The notes below the pieces were generated by a model. It made no database searches, was not told the origin of the DNA, and was given only the letters and a program-made list of their open reading frames with translations. A DNA stretch of 64,000 bases. Origin: Ligula intestinalis (Eukaryota > Platyhelminthes > Cestoda > Diphyllobothriidea > Diphyllobothriidae). The DNA is taken from assembly GCA_036362985.1 (NCBI GenBank), contig JAYGXS010000004.1:15789524-15853523 (forward strand). The letters run 5' to 3'. The translations under genes were made by a program, and so were the position numbers. Below, in pieces: positions 31,381 to 43,824 of the stretch. Every line of letters starts with the position of its first letter. The first letter of the stretch is position 1.

Positions 31381-34300
31381 ACGACAATAAACCTTAATTG
31401 CCTTCTTGAGTGTTGGTGGACTGCAGAACGGCACGCGGGCTCTGACCTGCTCACCTTTCATCACGCGTGGTGGGCTCGGGCGTGACGATTGCCCGGTCAC
31501 CTGGCCCTCCGGTAATAGTACAGGATGAGACGGTGGCTTGTCCGTTCTCCAAGCGGTGACTTGCTTTGGCCTAATTGAGTCTCAGCACAAAATATGGATG
31601 TTCGCTTGTATTGGCAGATTGCAAACAGTACTTTTGCATGAGATGCTGGTTTGTTTAAAATGAGATTATACCCTAAAGTCAAAGAGACGTATTAATTTAA
31701 TGCCGGAGACGCGTATAAGCATTCCCCCTGGCACCTATACCATGCTATGAATCGTAAGCCCACGGTCTCCGAGCGGCCGGCACATGGGCACATGCAGCTT
31801 TCGGACAGCCAATCACAGACACCCACACATTCGGCTATCATTCCATCAGCTGTCTGAGTTGGCACTATTTGACACGGCACTCTAGCGGACAAAGTCACAC
31901 ATATGCCGAGTACCGAGGGCTCTGACCACCAAAAATTATAAGGCTCCTGCTGGCTTCTTTTCCCTAAAAACGTGGCATTCTGGGTACAACTCCTACTCAG
32001 GCGTCACAATAATACCTTACAATCTGCCGAAAACTACTGAGTCCCTGGGAGGCAGCAGTGTTGACATCCACCTCACATAGCATTCACTGATAATCCTATG
32101 CGTCTGGACTAATGTCTATGCCCTAGCCATCAGAGTAATCAGATAAATTTCTCTTTAGGAGGAGGAGGAAGAGGGGAAAATGAAAGGCATCAACAGGTGT
32201 GTGTGTTCTGTACGGGAACCCGATGCGCAGCCGTCTCAGGCTCTCCACGCCCTCCCTCCCCCACCCCCTCCTGGTCAGGTGACGCGTACGGTGAAGGCGC
32301 GTCTCGAGTGCGTGCCGGCGAGCTCCCTCTCAGCCTTTCACTGGTCTAAACGCGTTCTTGTCTTGTTCCGCCCAGCAGCAAGCAGTGGTCACGTGATCTT
32401 CTGTTTTGCGGGCTAGACGCAGGAAGAGCACGTGAGTTTGAGTTGCTACCACCATTCACATGAGCAACGTCTCCTACCGACTGCAAAAATTGCTCCATAT
32501 TCCTCGGGCGGGGTTGTTTTTCGCTTCCTAATGGTCTGAAGGTACTTTGTCGGTTGTCGGAGTGTTCTTCCTCCTGAGCGAGTGATTTTATCCGCATCAG
32601 TCGAAATTGTGCATAGCACTATCAAAATACGCGAGTGTAAATGAATTTTCACAGAAGGAAGGCCTATGGAAGAAGACAGTCGTATGTATTTTCCTTCCTC
32701 TGAAATAAACTAGCAACGGCGATCCAGGTCTTCATCAGTAACGCTAAAAATGTCAGGTGGAAAAAGTATTTTTCTCCACTTTAAGTGATTGTACATCCTT
32801 TCATTAAGTTAATATTGGAGTTGGAAACGGGAGGTTTGCCTTCCTTCTTGGGCATCCTTTTAAGTCTAAGGCCTGACGGTAGCGTCCGAAGGAGCTTTTA
32901 TCAAAAGGAAACCTGGTCCGGACAATATACGAACTTTAGCAGTTTCTTACCAATCCGCTAGAAACATATTCCAGTCCACTGCTTAGCGCGACGTATTTGA
33001 ACATTTTTCACGGCAGACAGAATTGAAATGGAGGTTTAGAAAATCCAGGACCTGCATAGTCAAAGTTCGCTTAACTGCATACACTCGTCCGCTTTCTCTC
33101 TCTCTCCCATACCTGGACCGGCTCCACCAAATCCTCGCCGTCAAATAACCATTCGTCTCTTATCCATTCCGCTCTGCCCCTCCCTATTCCCACGATTCAT
33201 TTGTATGAAAAGTGGAACAGGTTTAAACTTGTATCCCATTCCCATGTAAATGGGCGGGGATATCATTGATAGCGCACTTTATATACGCCTAGTCCCAGTC
33301 CTGTGTCTTACGGGCAGTAGGTGGGGAAGTGACAGTTCCCCCATCGATTTCGATGATGGGCACCACGCGCTCCAACAAGCCTCAGAAAACGCTGTAGCTA
33401 GCCGGAACAGACACTGGGGCGAGCTGGGTAAGCGACACGAAAGCGACAGCAAGCAGGAGCAATGCAGAGAACTGGCACGAGAGAAAACAGGAGTTTAGAC
33501 AGACTCGCGCAGTATCTACCCACTCACTCGCCACTCCCACCTCCGTATCCGGTGTAAAGACAAAGTCAATTAGTCCGGAGATGAGGGAGGGTGTAGATGG
33601 CTGGCACGATAAACACTCAGCACGCGCACACTTGACACAGCCATCTCGCTAGGTATGCTCCCGCCTGCGCGGGAGCGCCATAAAGGCCTTATTAGGAGGG
33701 AGCCATTGCAGCCTGACTCTCAGTCCTCCGTCTCCTCCCATACGCACACACCAGCAGACGCGTACAAGAAGAGCAGAAACGTAGGGGGCCCGAGTTTTCC
33801 CGTCAGTTGGCAAACCCTCCAAGCCACGGCTTTTAGCGCACCGTGATAGATTCAAGCGCATTTAGATTTATGATAGTGAGGGAAGAAACGCGCCGTGGTC
33901 GACCTCACTCTCTCCCCCACAGCATAGTGACCGCCTACCTTTTCGGAAACCTGAGGTGGGGCCTGCAACCCAGTGGGAGCGCGAACGCAGTCACCAACAG
34001 GGAATCAGAAGTGAGAGAAGGTGCCAGCGCCTACCAGGCCGCAGGGACCGTGGCTGGGGACTGGCATTGCATGTACATACAGAGCATTGAATCTCAGAAG
34101 AGTGAGAGCAGCCCTGCATGAAGCCTGGGCCAACACCCTCCTGAGAGGGGTAACCAGTCAGTCGACGACTGAAAGGCACTACCCATGCTCTTTTGTCGGT
34201 TGGCGTCCGTGGGCTGAAAGGAGAGAGAGAGCTGGTGAATTTTGCAATTGTGGACGTGCAGAAGAAGAAAGGAGAGAATAGGAAAAAAGAGGAGGGAGAG

Positions 34301-35463
34301 AGAGAAGTGCAAGAAACGAGAGGAAAATCGAGAAGATGAGGGGTGAGAAAGAAGGCGAGGGAAGAGTGAAAAAGTGAGAAGATAGGGCAGAGCGAAACGA
34401 AAAATGGAGAAGGGAGAAAACAGAAACAAGTAGAACAGGTAGGACAGGAACAAGAGCGCAGCTTACCTTTCATCGGAGGATTGTTGCAGAGTGACCGATG
34501 TGACTGCAATGACTGTGGAGTTGGCTAATAGTGTTTGTTTTGCTAATAACAGAAGGACTAGCAGTGCGGCATTGGAAGCAAATCACATTTCGCAAGACTA
34601 AGGCTGCTAGAGAGCTGATGCGGGTTAGAATTGATAGGGAGTATCATTGAAAATAAGGCTATAACCCATACCTGAAAATGGCAGTTCGCGATATAGCATG
34701 ACAAGGCAGTTTAATTGGTTGAAACCCCGGCGTTGATTAACCGGTTGCTGCCAGCTGGCTCTGCCGGTCTTCGGATTACTGTGGGTCGCAAGCCGTGCAC
34801 GGCCACCACGTACTCCCCCTTTGACCCAGGCAGCGAAAGTTGCAGCCTCAACTTAAGTTGGCATGAGAACAGCGATTGGCATGTCCTTCTATCCGGACAA
34901 TCTCACGACAAGCTCAGCATGGAAATCGATCAGTGAGCCTAAACTGGCGAGAGCGACTATCAACCTCCCCCCCCCCCCGCCCTCCACGCACCCAAACATG
35001 CCGGCATTTTAGGCAGGATAGCAACTGTAGAGGCGCGAATTGGGGGAGAGGGCGATGACTGACAAATTAATCCACCACAGTGGTGACTGTGGTAGGCGTG
35101 ATGCTAATACAATGATATGAAGGAGGCTTATGATCACACTCTAAATTGCCGCAGAAAACAGGAATGTTTGGACAGGGCTGAAGGTGCAAATTAATGCACT
35201 GCAGGTCCTAGAAAAGACTGCGAGTACGGACGAGTAAAACCTTATTGCCAAGGGGCTGCGATTGAGCTGCTAGTGACGTCAAAGGATTCTAATGCTAGTG
35301 AGGCTTGTGTAATGAACCCTGCTCAATGGTAGTATTAGCAGTAGTGCAAGGAACATCTTACATGAGGACAGTAAGGCCGAAATAATCAGGAAGTGCAGCT
35401 TATCTGAGGGCACTTACCTGGGGTTCCTGACAAACTTAATGACGCATTCGTGTGCTGAGATGG
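31381..35463. other. Long stretch with no supported gene
   Basis: GC-rich 32150-32600 has two CACGTG boxes (about 32390 and 32430) and could be regulatory, but no exon is seen beside it. 34200-34450 is a purine-rich (GA) tract whose opposite-strand frame is low complexity. A C run lies at 34966. Confidence 0.45.
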
Positions 35464-36156
35464 TTAGTGAGTAGGGTTAAGGTTGGTAGTGGGGGTGTGT
35501 GAAGTGCTGGGTGTGTCGACATCACGGTCAATGCCACTGTCGTGAATGCGCATGTGACCTAGTAGGCCTAAGCGATGAGCGAATGAGCGGGGGCAGTGTG
35601 GGCAATGAAGGCGACGGTCTCGTCTGTGTGTTAGTGCTCCAGGTACTAGTTCACCAGTCTCTGTGTGATTGATTCACGAGTGACCGACTAGGCCAATGCG
35701 TGAGGTGAATGTGCGATTGCAGTGAGGGCATATCAGGCCCTCAGAGCTGGAGGAGGGTTCAGGTGTGGGGATGAGAGTTATGGCGGGCGGTGATGTGTCG
35801 GAAGGGGTGGAAGAAGTTGCGGGTGGGTTGGAGTCGGTGGATGAGGGCAACGAGGCATCTCTCGCATCGGTGATTGCCGTCGAGGTGGAGGGTGGAGTAG
35901 GGTCTGGTGGAGTGTTTGGTGCAGTAGACGTGGATGCTGTCGGAGGAGGGTTGCATGGCTTCCGGAGGTGACCGACCAAGCCAATGCATGCACGAAAGGT
36001 GCGTCGACAACGTGGACACGTTGGAAGGGCTTGGGTGGTGGTAGTGTGCGTCCGTGGATTGTGAGACTTGCGTGCCGTCCGCTTTGCCTTCGCGGCGGCG
36101 ATCCGACTGGCTTCGTAGATTGCGGCGCCCGTTTTTACCACTCTTCGCCAGGCGGA
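35464..36156 (-). pseudogene. LINE C-terminal C2H2 zinc-finger region
   Basis: In phase after the second stop: RRVVKTGAAIYEASRI, then CPRCRRTFRACIGLVGHLR, a Pro/Ser/Thr-rich linker of about 75 residues, CPHCNRTFTSRIGLVGHS, a TGA at 35674, and CPHCPRSFAHRLGLLGHMR followed by IH. Each finger has CxxC and a C-terminal H. The fingers share the GLxGH phrase, which suggests internal duplication. They are presumably nucleic-acid binding and are rare as a C-terminal extension of LINE proteins. Confidence 0.75.
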
Positions 36157-36627
36157 TCAGTCCTGTGCTGGCTCCTCCCAATTCAACGTATTGATTTGGA
36201 GACGTTTCAAGGAGTTCTTCAGGGTGTCCTTGTAGCGTCTCTTTTGCCCGCCTTTGAGACGAGTACCGACAGTGACATCGCCGTGAAACAGTCGTTTGGG
36301 TAGCTGTTCATCAATCATACGTACCACGTGACCGCTCCAGCGCAGTTGTATCTGGCTGAGCATGGTCTGAATGCTGAGAACTCCCGTTCTCTCCAGGATT
36401 TCTGTGCCCGGAATCCTCTCCTGCCACTTCACCTTCAATATGCGACGTAGGTAGATGATATGAAAGTGGTTTAGTTTCCGTGCTTGACCAGCATAGACAG
36501 TCCAGGTCTCCGCTCCGTACAAGATTGTTGACAGCACAACAGCCTTGTTCATCTTTAATTTCTTTGACAATTGAAGACCATGACGATTCCATACGGAGGC
36601 TTGGAGCCGACCGAAGGCTTGGCTGGC
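36157..36627 (-). pseudogene. LINE post-RT segment
   Basis: In phase with the reverse transcriptase: [59 protein letters not shown] and [17 protein letters not shown]. This is the thumb and post-RT region with the conserved LRRIL and RWxGHVxRM phrases. It ends at a TGA (36157-36159) where DRPAWRR is expected; a C to T change in CGA would produce it. Confidence 0.8.
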
Positions 36628-37929
36628 TTAAGAGGTTCGGTGCACAACCTCGTCGTCGATTCGAGTGTTGCGTGAGAGCGTGCTGTCAAGGTAGGTGAAG
36701 TCGTCCACGTTCTGCAGTTCTACGCTGTTGACACTGATGTGTGCGGGGTTGAAGACAGCACCTGGTGGCGGTTGATGCATAACCACCGTCTTTTCCGTGT
36801 TGATGGTGAGGCAAAAGTTGGCGCAACCTGCTGCAAAGAGGTCCATGCTCCTTTGCATATCCGCTTCGGTGGTGGTGTTGAAAGCGCAGTCGTCCACAAA
36901 CAGCAGATCATGGACTGTGGTTGTGGAGACACGCGTAGGGGCCTGCATCCGACGAATGTTGAGAAGGTTTCCGTCCATTCTGTAGTTGATGGGGATTCTG
37001 GGACGCTCGTCACGGTAGGCGTCCATCAGAATGGCAGAGAACATGAGACTGAAGAGGGTGGGTGCGAGGACACAGCCCTGCTTCACTCCATTGGTCACTG
37101 CGAAGGCTTCAGACAGCGTTCCGTAGTCCGTGACGCATGCCATCATACCATCATGGAGTTGTCGAACCATGTGGGTGAAGTGCTCTGGACAACCAAATTT
37201 CTGCATAACTCTCCAAAGTCCGGGCCGGTTCACGGTGTCGAAGGCCTTTGTCAGATCTACGAACGTAGTGTAGAGGTAAGTCCGCATCTCCTGACATTCC
37301 TCCTGCAGCTGACGTGCGGCAAAGATCATGTCTATGGTGCCGCGCTGACGTCGAAAACCACATTGGTTTTCAGGCAGAAGCCCGTGTTCCAGGTGGTTAT
37401 TAAGACGATTGAGGAGAATGCGTGCGAAGATTTTACCGGCAATATTCAGCAGTGAGATTCCACGATGATTGTCACAGACTTGACGGTTCCCCTTACGCTT
37501 GTAGAGGTGGACAATGGTAGCGTCCCTGAAATCCTGGGAAACTTGGCCCTGTCGCCACATCTCTTGGAACAGGGTGGTGAGGTGAATTATCAGTTGGTGA
37601 CCACCATATTTATAAATCTCCGCCGGGATCCCGTCGGACCCGGGTGCCTTCCCGCTGGACAGCTGCTGCACAGCCTTGATGGTCTCCTCATGGGTGGGTG
37701 GGAGGTCGAGGTCAGCATTTATTTTTACTTGAGGCAACCGCTCAATGGCAGCTTCAGAGGTGGTAGAGGGCCGGTTGAGTACACTTTGGAAGTGCTCGAC
37801 CCAGCGGCCCAGAAGTTGGGTCTTCTCGGTGATGAGGTTGGTACCGTCCGCGCTGAGAAGTAGGGTGGGGAAGTAGGCACTAGGCTTATCACGATTGTGG
37901 AAACGTAGCGAATGGTAGCTCAGATCTGC
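36628..37929 (-). pseudogene. LINE reverse transcriptase domain
   Basis: From about 37870 the frame reads LLSADGTNLITEKTQLLGRW, then KAPGSDGIPAEIYK, VCDNHRGISLLNIAGKIFA, TFVDLTKAFDTVNR (motif A, with the catalytic D), GVKQGCVLAPTLFSLMF (motif B), LLFVDDCAF (motif C, FxDD) and FTYLDSTLSRNTRIDDEV. All palm motifs are intact. The frame stops at TAA (36628-36630), where RISKASQ would be expected, and resumes in phase with ASQAFGRLQ. The frame stays open upstream to 37929, but those first 20 codons do not look like the LINE. Confidence 0.85.
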
Positions 37930-39839
37930 TTACGTATAGGAAAAGACTATGACCCTACTATAGAGGTAATGGTTTCGTTGGAACGACACGAAAAGGCTCA
38001 TTGCGATTATGTAGTTAATTATACCTAACTACCTGCGCAGTTCTTTACGCATAACCCTAAACCTAAACTCTAACACTAACTGTAAGACGAAACCCTGGGT
38101 TCTAGTACATGCTTCCTGAGTTGGTTTGTCCAGTTGAGTTTATAAACGGAACTCTAGTGGCGGATGGCCGTATTAGGCAGTAAATAAAACTCCTCAATTA
38201 TATACAGTGTGTATGCTTGTGCACAGTATATAAATAGTGTGTTGACATAGATGCTCTCAACTAATCTTATCTATTATCTAAGAGAATAAGAAGGGTTTAT
38301 GACTTGGAAGGGTTCATGCTGTAGATCTGTGGACTGTGGGGGAATGGTTCGAATGGACTTAAAGTCTATCAAAATTTCCGTGAAAATTACAAGGTTTTCC
38401 TACGCGGACTTTCATCTTTCACGGGGCTACTGGAACGCAACTCCCGGTATCGGGGAGGGCTCACTGTACATAGTTGGCACAAGTATTTCGTGGTGGATGA
38501 CATTCTGCTTGATTGTTCGGCACGTCTGCTGCACCGTAACAGGTGGCTTCCTTCATAAAACGGAAGTTTTCGACAGAAAGGACCTTCGCTGGCTGTAGGT
38601 CTGCCTTACTAGGCCTGTTTTCCTGAATCATTAAAGCAAAACTCTCAAATCCTTTCCCGCTGCTGCTTATAAGTATGGAAAAGAATAAGCAATCATTCTA
38701 TTTTTGGGTGTATTCTGGGTTCGACTTTTTTGTCTAGGCGAGCCAAAAGCCGAAAGACAAAAGTAAGTACTAGGTAGTCTAGTGGCAGTTTACTGGTCCA
38801 TACATATGCTGGTTGCCTACGTAATTACTTATTCTATGGGGGCCTGTTGGCTCTGTAAAAGGCCTAAAATCAGGGTGTGTTAGGGATTTCCTGACTGCAG
38901 CCTCCCTGCTTGGTTGCATCGAAATCGGTAATAAAAATGTCGCAGAGCACGTGATCTTTCGCCTCACTCAGCAGGTGCCTGGACGAAATGGTCTGATTCT
39001 TTTTTTGCCCAAAATATATGCACTTATGAAAGAAAGGAAAAAGGTGGAGTTTGATACGAGGCAGAGAATAAAAAACTGCCAACTTGCATTTACCATGTAC
39101 CATGTCCGGTCTCCGAACCTCATCCGGTTCACCCTAATTTATTTGACTGGATAGATCCCAGTAATGGTTCAGAAGAAGTCGGTCCTTCTCTTGCAGATGC
39201 TGTGTCATATATTTGCATAGAAATGAGGGTGCAGAAACGAAACGAGTTACGCATTCAAACAGACAATTTTTCGCCTGTTGTGCCGCTAATTCCCGCCCTC
39301 TCAAGTTGACCTAGATTGGAAGACGGTAAACGCACTTTGTCTGAAATTGAGACATGCACAAATGCCACGCAGTCGAGTTGCGATTCCTGAGTCGGCCTGA
39401 TTGCAGGGCGGAATATGGCGATTGTGTTTCGCGCCGGAATTTCAGTCCAATGGTCTCGGCGATTATCGCAGGGCGACACCCAGTCAATGATTGAGTTGTG
39501 TTGTCCAAAAGGGACAGCGGAATCTATAGGATCAGCAAACGCCTGGGCTGCAATTCCAGCCTTTGATCTTTCTGTTTTCAGCACTGGCCACCTGGCCACG
39601 TCAACTCAACCAGAAATAGCAGGGATTTGTTTGAAGCCTAAGCGTCAAATGTTAACTCAGCAAATCGACTTATCGATCAGGCACCGGCAAACAGAGCCCT
39701 CTGCAGTCATTTCCTGACTGGCGTTAGTAGGGCTTGCTTCATCCCTGCACCTATAACTGTTGCTTGTTTCGCTGCAACTTTTATCTATGACGATAAACTC
39801 AATTCAGATGTATAAGGATATATAACAGGGGCTTGAGTA
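37930..39839. other. No gene seen
   Basis: AT-rich in part. A few open frames of 60-100 codons have no recognisable motif. Confidence 0.5.
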
Positions 39840-40251
39840 TGTTAAATCCTAGCAACTGCGATCTTCAGACCATGGTTTCTTAGGAGAAGAGAAGTCGGTG
39901 GAGGCCAGAAAAGTAGGAATAGTTTATTGTGAACACAGAGGAACGAAGAATAAGCAGGAAGAAGATTGACTACGGGGAGCACGTCCTTTCGCTGGAGCGG
40001 CGTGATCCGAAGTGCAGGAATAGTTAAAAGAGCCCAGAGTGAGGATTGGGCGAGTTAGCTTCAGGATGCTGATTGGCCCTACCAGTGTGGGTGCGTGCGT
40101 ACACCCAATCAGCCCGAGGGAAAAGGTTACGCCTCGCATGCGGACATCGGCCATCGCGCTGCATCGAGCGACTGGGCGGCCAAGATTGTCCCCGCGAGAC
40201 CACGTCTGTGTCGCCTCGCGTTTGGAGGAGGTGGGCTGCAGCACCGCTACA
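39840..40251 (-). repeat. Family A LTR-like repeat, copy 18 (full length, type copy)
   Basis: Family definition: 400-590 bp, in sense orientation starting TGTAGYGG, with CACAATAAACTMTTCC about 80 bp from the end, CTGGCCTCC, GGAACC, CTGAAGATCGCAGTTGCTAG and a TTTAACA end. TG and CA termini and an AATAAA with downstream tail are what a solo LTR would show. This copy is 412 bp in minus sense and matches 14847-15261 across its length. Five-base flanks (GAGTA and GATGT) are not identical, so no target duplication is proven. No internal retroelement region joins any two copies. A non-LTR explanation, such as a SINE-like repeat, remains possible. Confidence 0.75.
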
Positions 40252-43236
40252 GATGTGGTTCTGGCGAGCGAAAATCCTTATTCTGCCTTAATTGTCCGCA
40301 CAGCTGGAGTGCAAGCATTTGCCTTATTTCGAGGAATAGCGATTGCCTTGCTCCACGTCTTTCTTCGTTATAGGCCTAGAAAGGAACTCTAGCTGTTTGG
40401 GCTTGTGTGTAGACGCATGTCCAACTTGAATTGGGCTACACCTGCATAAGGCTAGACCGTCAGTGTTTCACCATCAGGCGGTTAAATCCTTCCCATCACC
40501 ACTGTCGGCTCCTGCGCCTTCACTGACCCTTTTATTGAATTTTCTCTGGGCAAATTTGATCTCCTGATCGACTTTGGACAATCTTGTCTCCATGGCGAGA
40601 CCAAAAGGCCTCAAGCAATCGAATCCACAGGGTTCTACTCTGATCTTCTGTCTCCGAGTCACGCATGGAAAGACTTACCAAGCTGTGCCCATATGTTTCT
40701 CTGCCATGACCAAGTTTACCATCCCCTAGAAACGTCATTCAACGGTTCTTTTAGGATTTTTTCTCAGGTTACAAAGATTAATCATCTTCATCATGGGTAC
40801 AATGAAGAAATAGTCAGCGTAGACCATGTTAAGGCTGTCGACTACAATACCCCGATTGATGTGTCGTTTGGTCTTCGGCCCTAAGCTTTTCCACCTTTCT
40901 GTCTCGCCTCCCTCCCCCCTTCCCAGCCATTTTCATCTTTATTGGTCCTTACTGAAATGCAGTTCTCTTCGAATCTCTCTCGTCCATGGTAGCACACGCT
41001 GCACATCCCACTTAAGACACGGTAACAGTAACCGCCCGTAATGCTGCGGGCTTTGCGCTACTTTCCTGGAAATTATGGTTAGTGTTAGGGTCAGAACATG
41101 ATAGTATTTGTTCTTCCTGAGATTTATTGTAAGGCAAGTGAGGGCTGATCCTATTTTCATGTTCTGTTTCTTTTTTTCCGATCCCTTTTCCGACCTGACA
41201 CTGACTGAGCCCTCCTTTCCGTTCAGGCCTCCGAAGTAAGTGAAGTACCCATTTTTTCAAGTGGATTTGTCAGTCATATGTTTATGCCTGGTGTCACTTC
41301 AGGTTGCCTTCAATGGTGGACTGGGTTATACTGATAGTGCACTCGTTAGTCTAATCTTTCCTGGTTCAGCTGGACTGTACTTTGTGGAGGAGAAGCTGGG
41401 TTCGTCATGGCCTACCTTTCGATACGAACGTGTTCATCGTTAGCTGCACTACCGTCAAGGTCATCAAGCACCTGCGCATCTAACTGATTGGTTGGATGGG
41501 ATGACCCTCAGCTGAGATTATGTCAAAAACCACCGGTACTTCGACCAATTTACCTGTCAAAGTCGTGGATAAAGCAACTCGTTAGTTTAGGCGTATTCCT
41601 AAAGAGCGGCTTTGGCGAGCTCTCAGGTCAAGTTATCGGTCCATCCACAGGCAAAGGCGCGCGTGAAGGAGCCGAGGTCACACTGGCGGATAGGACAGAG
41701 GCAGCTAGATAGCCAATCGAGCCGCTAGACGCATGAGGACACAGTCTGATTGGTTCCATCTATAACCTTCCTTATCATATAGTCCCGTTCAAGGGACACA
41801 AAAAATGACTTCCTTTCCTTACGACTTTGTTCGTTGTTCTACTTGTTGAATTGAACTCTTATTGAGTTCCTAGCGGTGGGGAACTAAGCTATCTTCGGCA
41901 AAGGTTACACTATAGCTAGCCGAGTTTTATTTTTCCTTACTGTAACAGGCCTTAAGACGTCGAGCCGATTAGATAGCCCTCACGGTTGGAACATAAGAAA
42001 AAGCCTTCCTAACCATTTCCTGTAATTGTCTAATTTGTAAACATTATTTTTCTTTCGAGTAGACCGTACACTTCATTCGCAAAGGTGAGAGCTCAAGATT
42101 AATATTTTGCGCAAGAGAGAACAGACTTCTGAACTGAAAGATGGATTGTCAATAGTTCTTTACAGGTGCACCGAATGGCATGACACACCGGTAGATCTGA
42201 TGGAACGCCGAGTACAATCATCAAAGTTTCAGCATGGTAGACCGAAGGACATCTGAACGGTTAGGAGGGTGTTGGGGAAATTTTTCGGAACGTTGAAGGG
42301 GACATGTTTTCTTAAAGTTTTACTTGAGAAACGTGTCGTGCGCACAACAGGCGTCTACGATTTCCAAGGGAGACGTGACAGCAGTTGTTTCAAACTGAGC
42401 CAGAGGGGCGACGAAGAGTTCACAGCATCAAAAGAATGTTAACATTTCCAGCTACTTAATACAAATAAGTAGGCATATAAAACATTATAATCCTGTTAAG
42501 AGTGTTCCTGTGCTCTCTGGCCTCCAGCATCAATACAACGTCATAAATTTACATGGGCATGAACAGTAACGCTCCAAGCCATATTTTTTACTGTGCAGTC
42601 ACTCTCAGATAGGAGCTCAAGACCGCAACTAGTTGGACTTCACGTCTCTCTGTTGTATGGAAGCCGACAACCGCACACCCGACACCTTAAAGTTTCAGAA
42701 TTCCAGTTGGCGAGCATCCGCGTGTTTTCAGCTACTATATTTATGTGAGAATAGGGTACAAGTGAAATTGAGGATAAAACATACATTTTAGGGTGACGGT
42801 ACACCTCACAAACTCGACCTTCTCGTCCATGAAATCCACAAAGCACTCAGATCTATACCCAAATGCCAGTTGAGCGCCTATTGCGCTGTGTCAGTAACCA
42901 CAGAACCTAACTCCGTTCAAGCAGGAAACTCTGCGGTTAATTGATCCAACTGAAAAGCAAATACATCTGTCTGAAATGAGAACTTCGGAAAAGCTAGAAG
43001 AACTATACGCTGCAGTACCGATTTACTCTCACAAAACCACAATGATGCAAATGCAACCTGGCTGTCGATAAACCCGGTATTGTATCCAAATGTCATCTTG
43101 CCTGAGACGGTCCCATTGCTCTGCAGACCGACTTGGGATGCAATCTTATCCCATAAGGTTGTACTACTGAGCCTTAATATCCATCGTCTACCATCAACAC
43201 GTTTGTCCTTCATGAGGAAATTAGGGGTTGTTCAAT
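40252..43236. other. Long stretch with no supported gene
   Basis: No exon, RNA gene or known element recognised. The word CTACTTAATACAAATAAGTAGG at 42453 recurs with small changes at 45516. Confidence 0.5.
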
Positions 43237-43824
43237 CGCAGTGGCTTAAGTTAAAACGGGAAACCTTTGCCGCTGCGATCTTCAGGTGCACTTCCATAGC
43301 GGGAGAGAAGAAGTGAGCCGCCAGGTGGGAATGTTAGGAAGGACCAAACGGCTAGCGCACAGGCGGCGAAGCACACTGACAGGCAATCAATCAATAATTT
43401 AAGACGCAAGCTACAGTCAGCCGTTAGTCGCTAGCCAATCGTACCGGCGCCTACGTCAGGTGACTGGCTCGATGGACATAGTGTTACACGCGTTTTTGTC
43501 CTAAATATGCTGTACCTATTACACTCAAAGACTTCTACTTTCGCCCACTTGTCGTGTTCTTGCTTGGGGGCTTATACAAGACGAACTTAGGCGGTGACAT
43601 CTCGGCCTTGGCTACCGTTACAACAGGGAAGGTAGTGGAGAATAGGTTAAAGGAAGCTAACAGTCTGACGAGTGCGCAACCACAGGCTAGAGAGCCAGGG
43701 CCAGAAGTGTGTGAATACGGCAGTCGTCACCGTGAGGTCTTGTGCGAGTCAGCATTGACGGTGATTGGCCACACCAGATTGGGCTAACCAGGCGCTGGTG
43801 CTTGCGCAGATTTAGGCCACTACA
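43237..43824 (-). repeat. Family A LTR-like repeat, copy 19 (expanded)
   Basis: Has GCTGCGATCTTCAGG near the left and GGCCACTACA at the right, but is 588 bp. A middle segment with no family A match accounts for the extra length. Confidence 0.5.

Larger units (their letters stand above)
35464..37880 (-). mobile_element. RTE-like LINE, 5' truncated, with C2H2 fingers
   Basis: One minus-strand reading frame spans the whole segment, broken only by three in-frame stops. It covers the reverse transcriptase, the connection region and at least three zinc fingers. The apurinic endonuclease that should precede the reverse transcriptase is missing, so the copy is 5' truncated near 37880. The frame closes with TAA at 35464-35466. 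The 3' tail and target duplications were not identified. Confidence 0.85.

Noticed and set aside
32150..32600. Promoter or CpG-island start of an unseen gene
   Set aside because: CACGTG boxes and GC richness are suggestive, but no exon or coding frame follows on either side.
33991..34509. Minus-strand open frame of 172 codons rich in F, L and S
   Set aside because: It is the complement of a GA-rich tract; composition is low complexity and no family is recognised.
36739..37455. Plus-strand open frame of 238 codons
   Set aside because: It is the antisense of the LINE reverse transcriptase and has no independent support.
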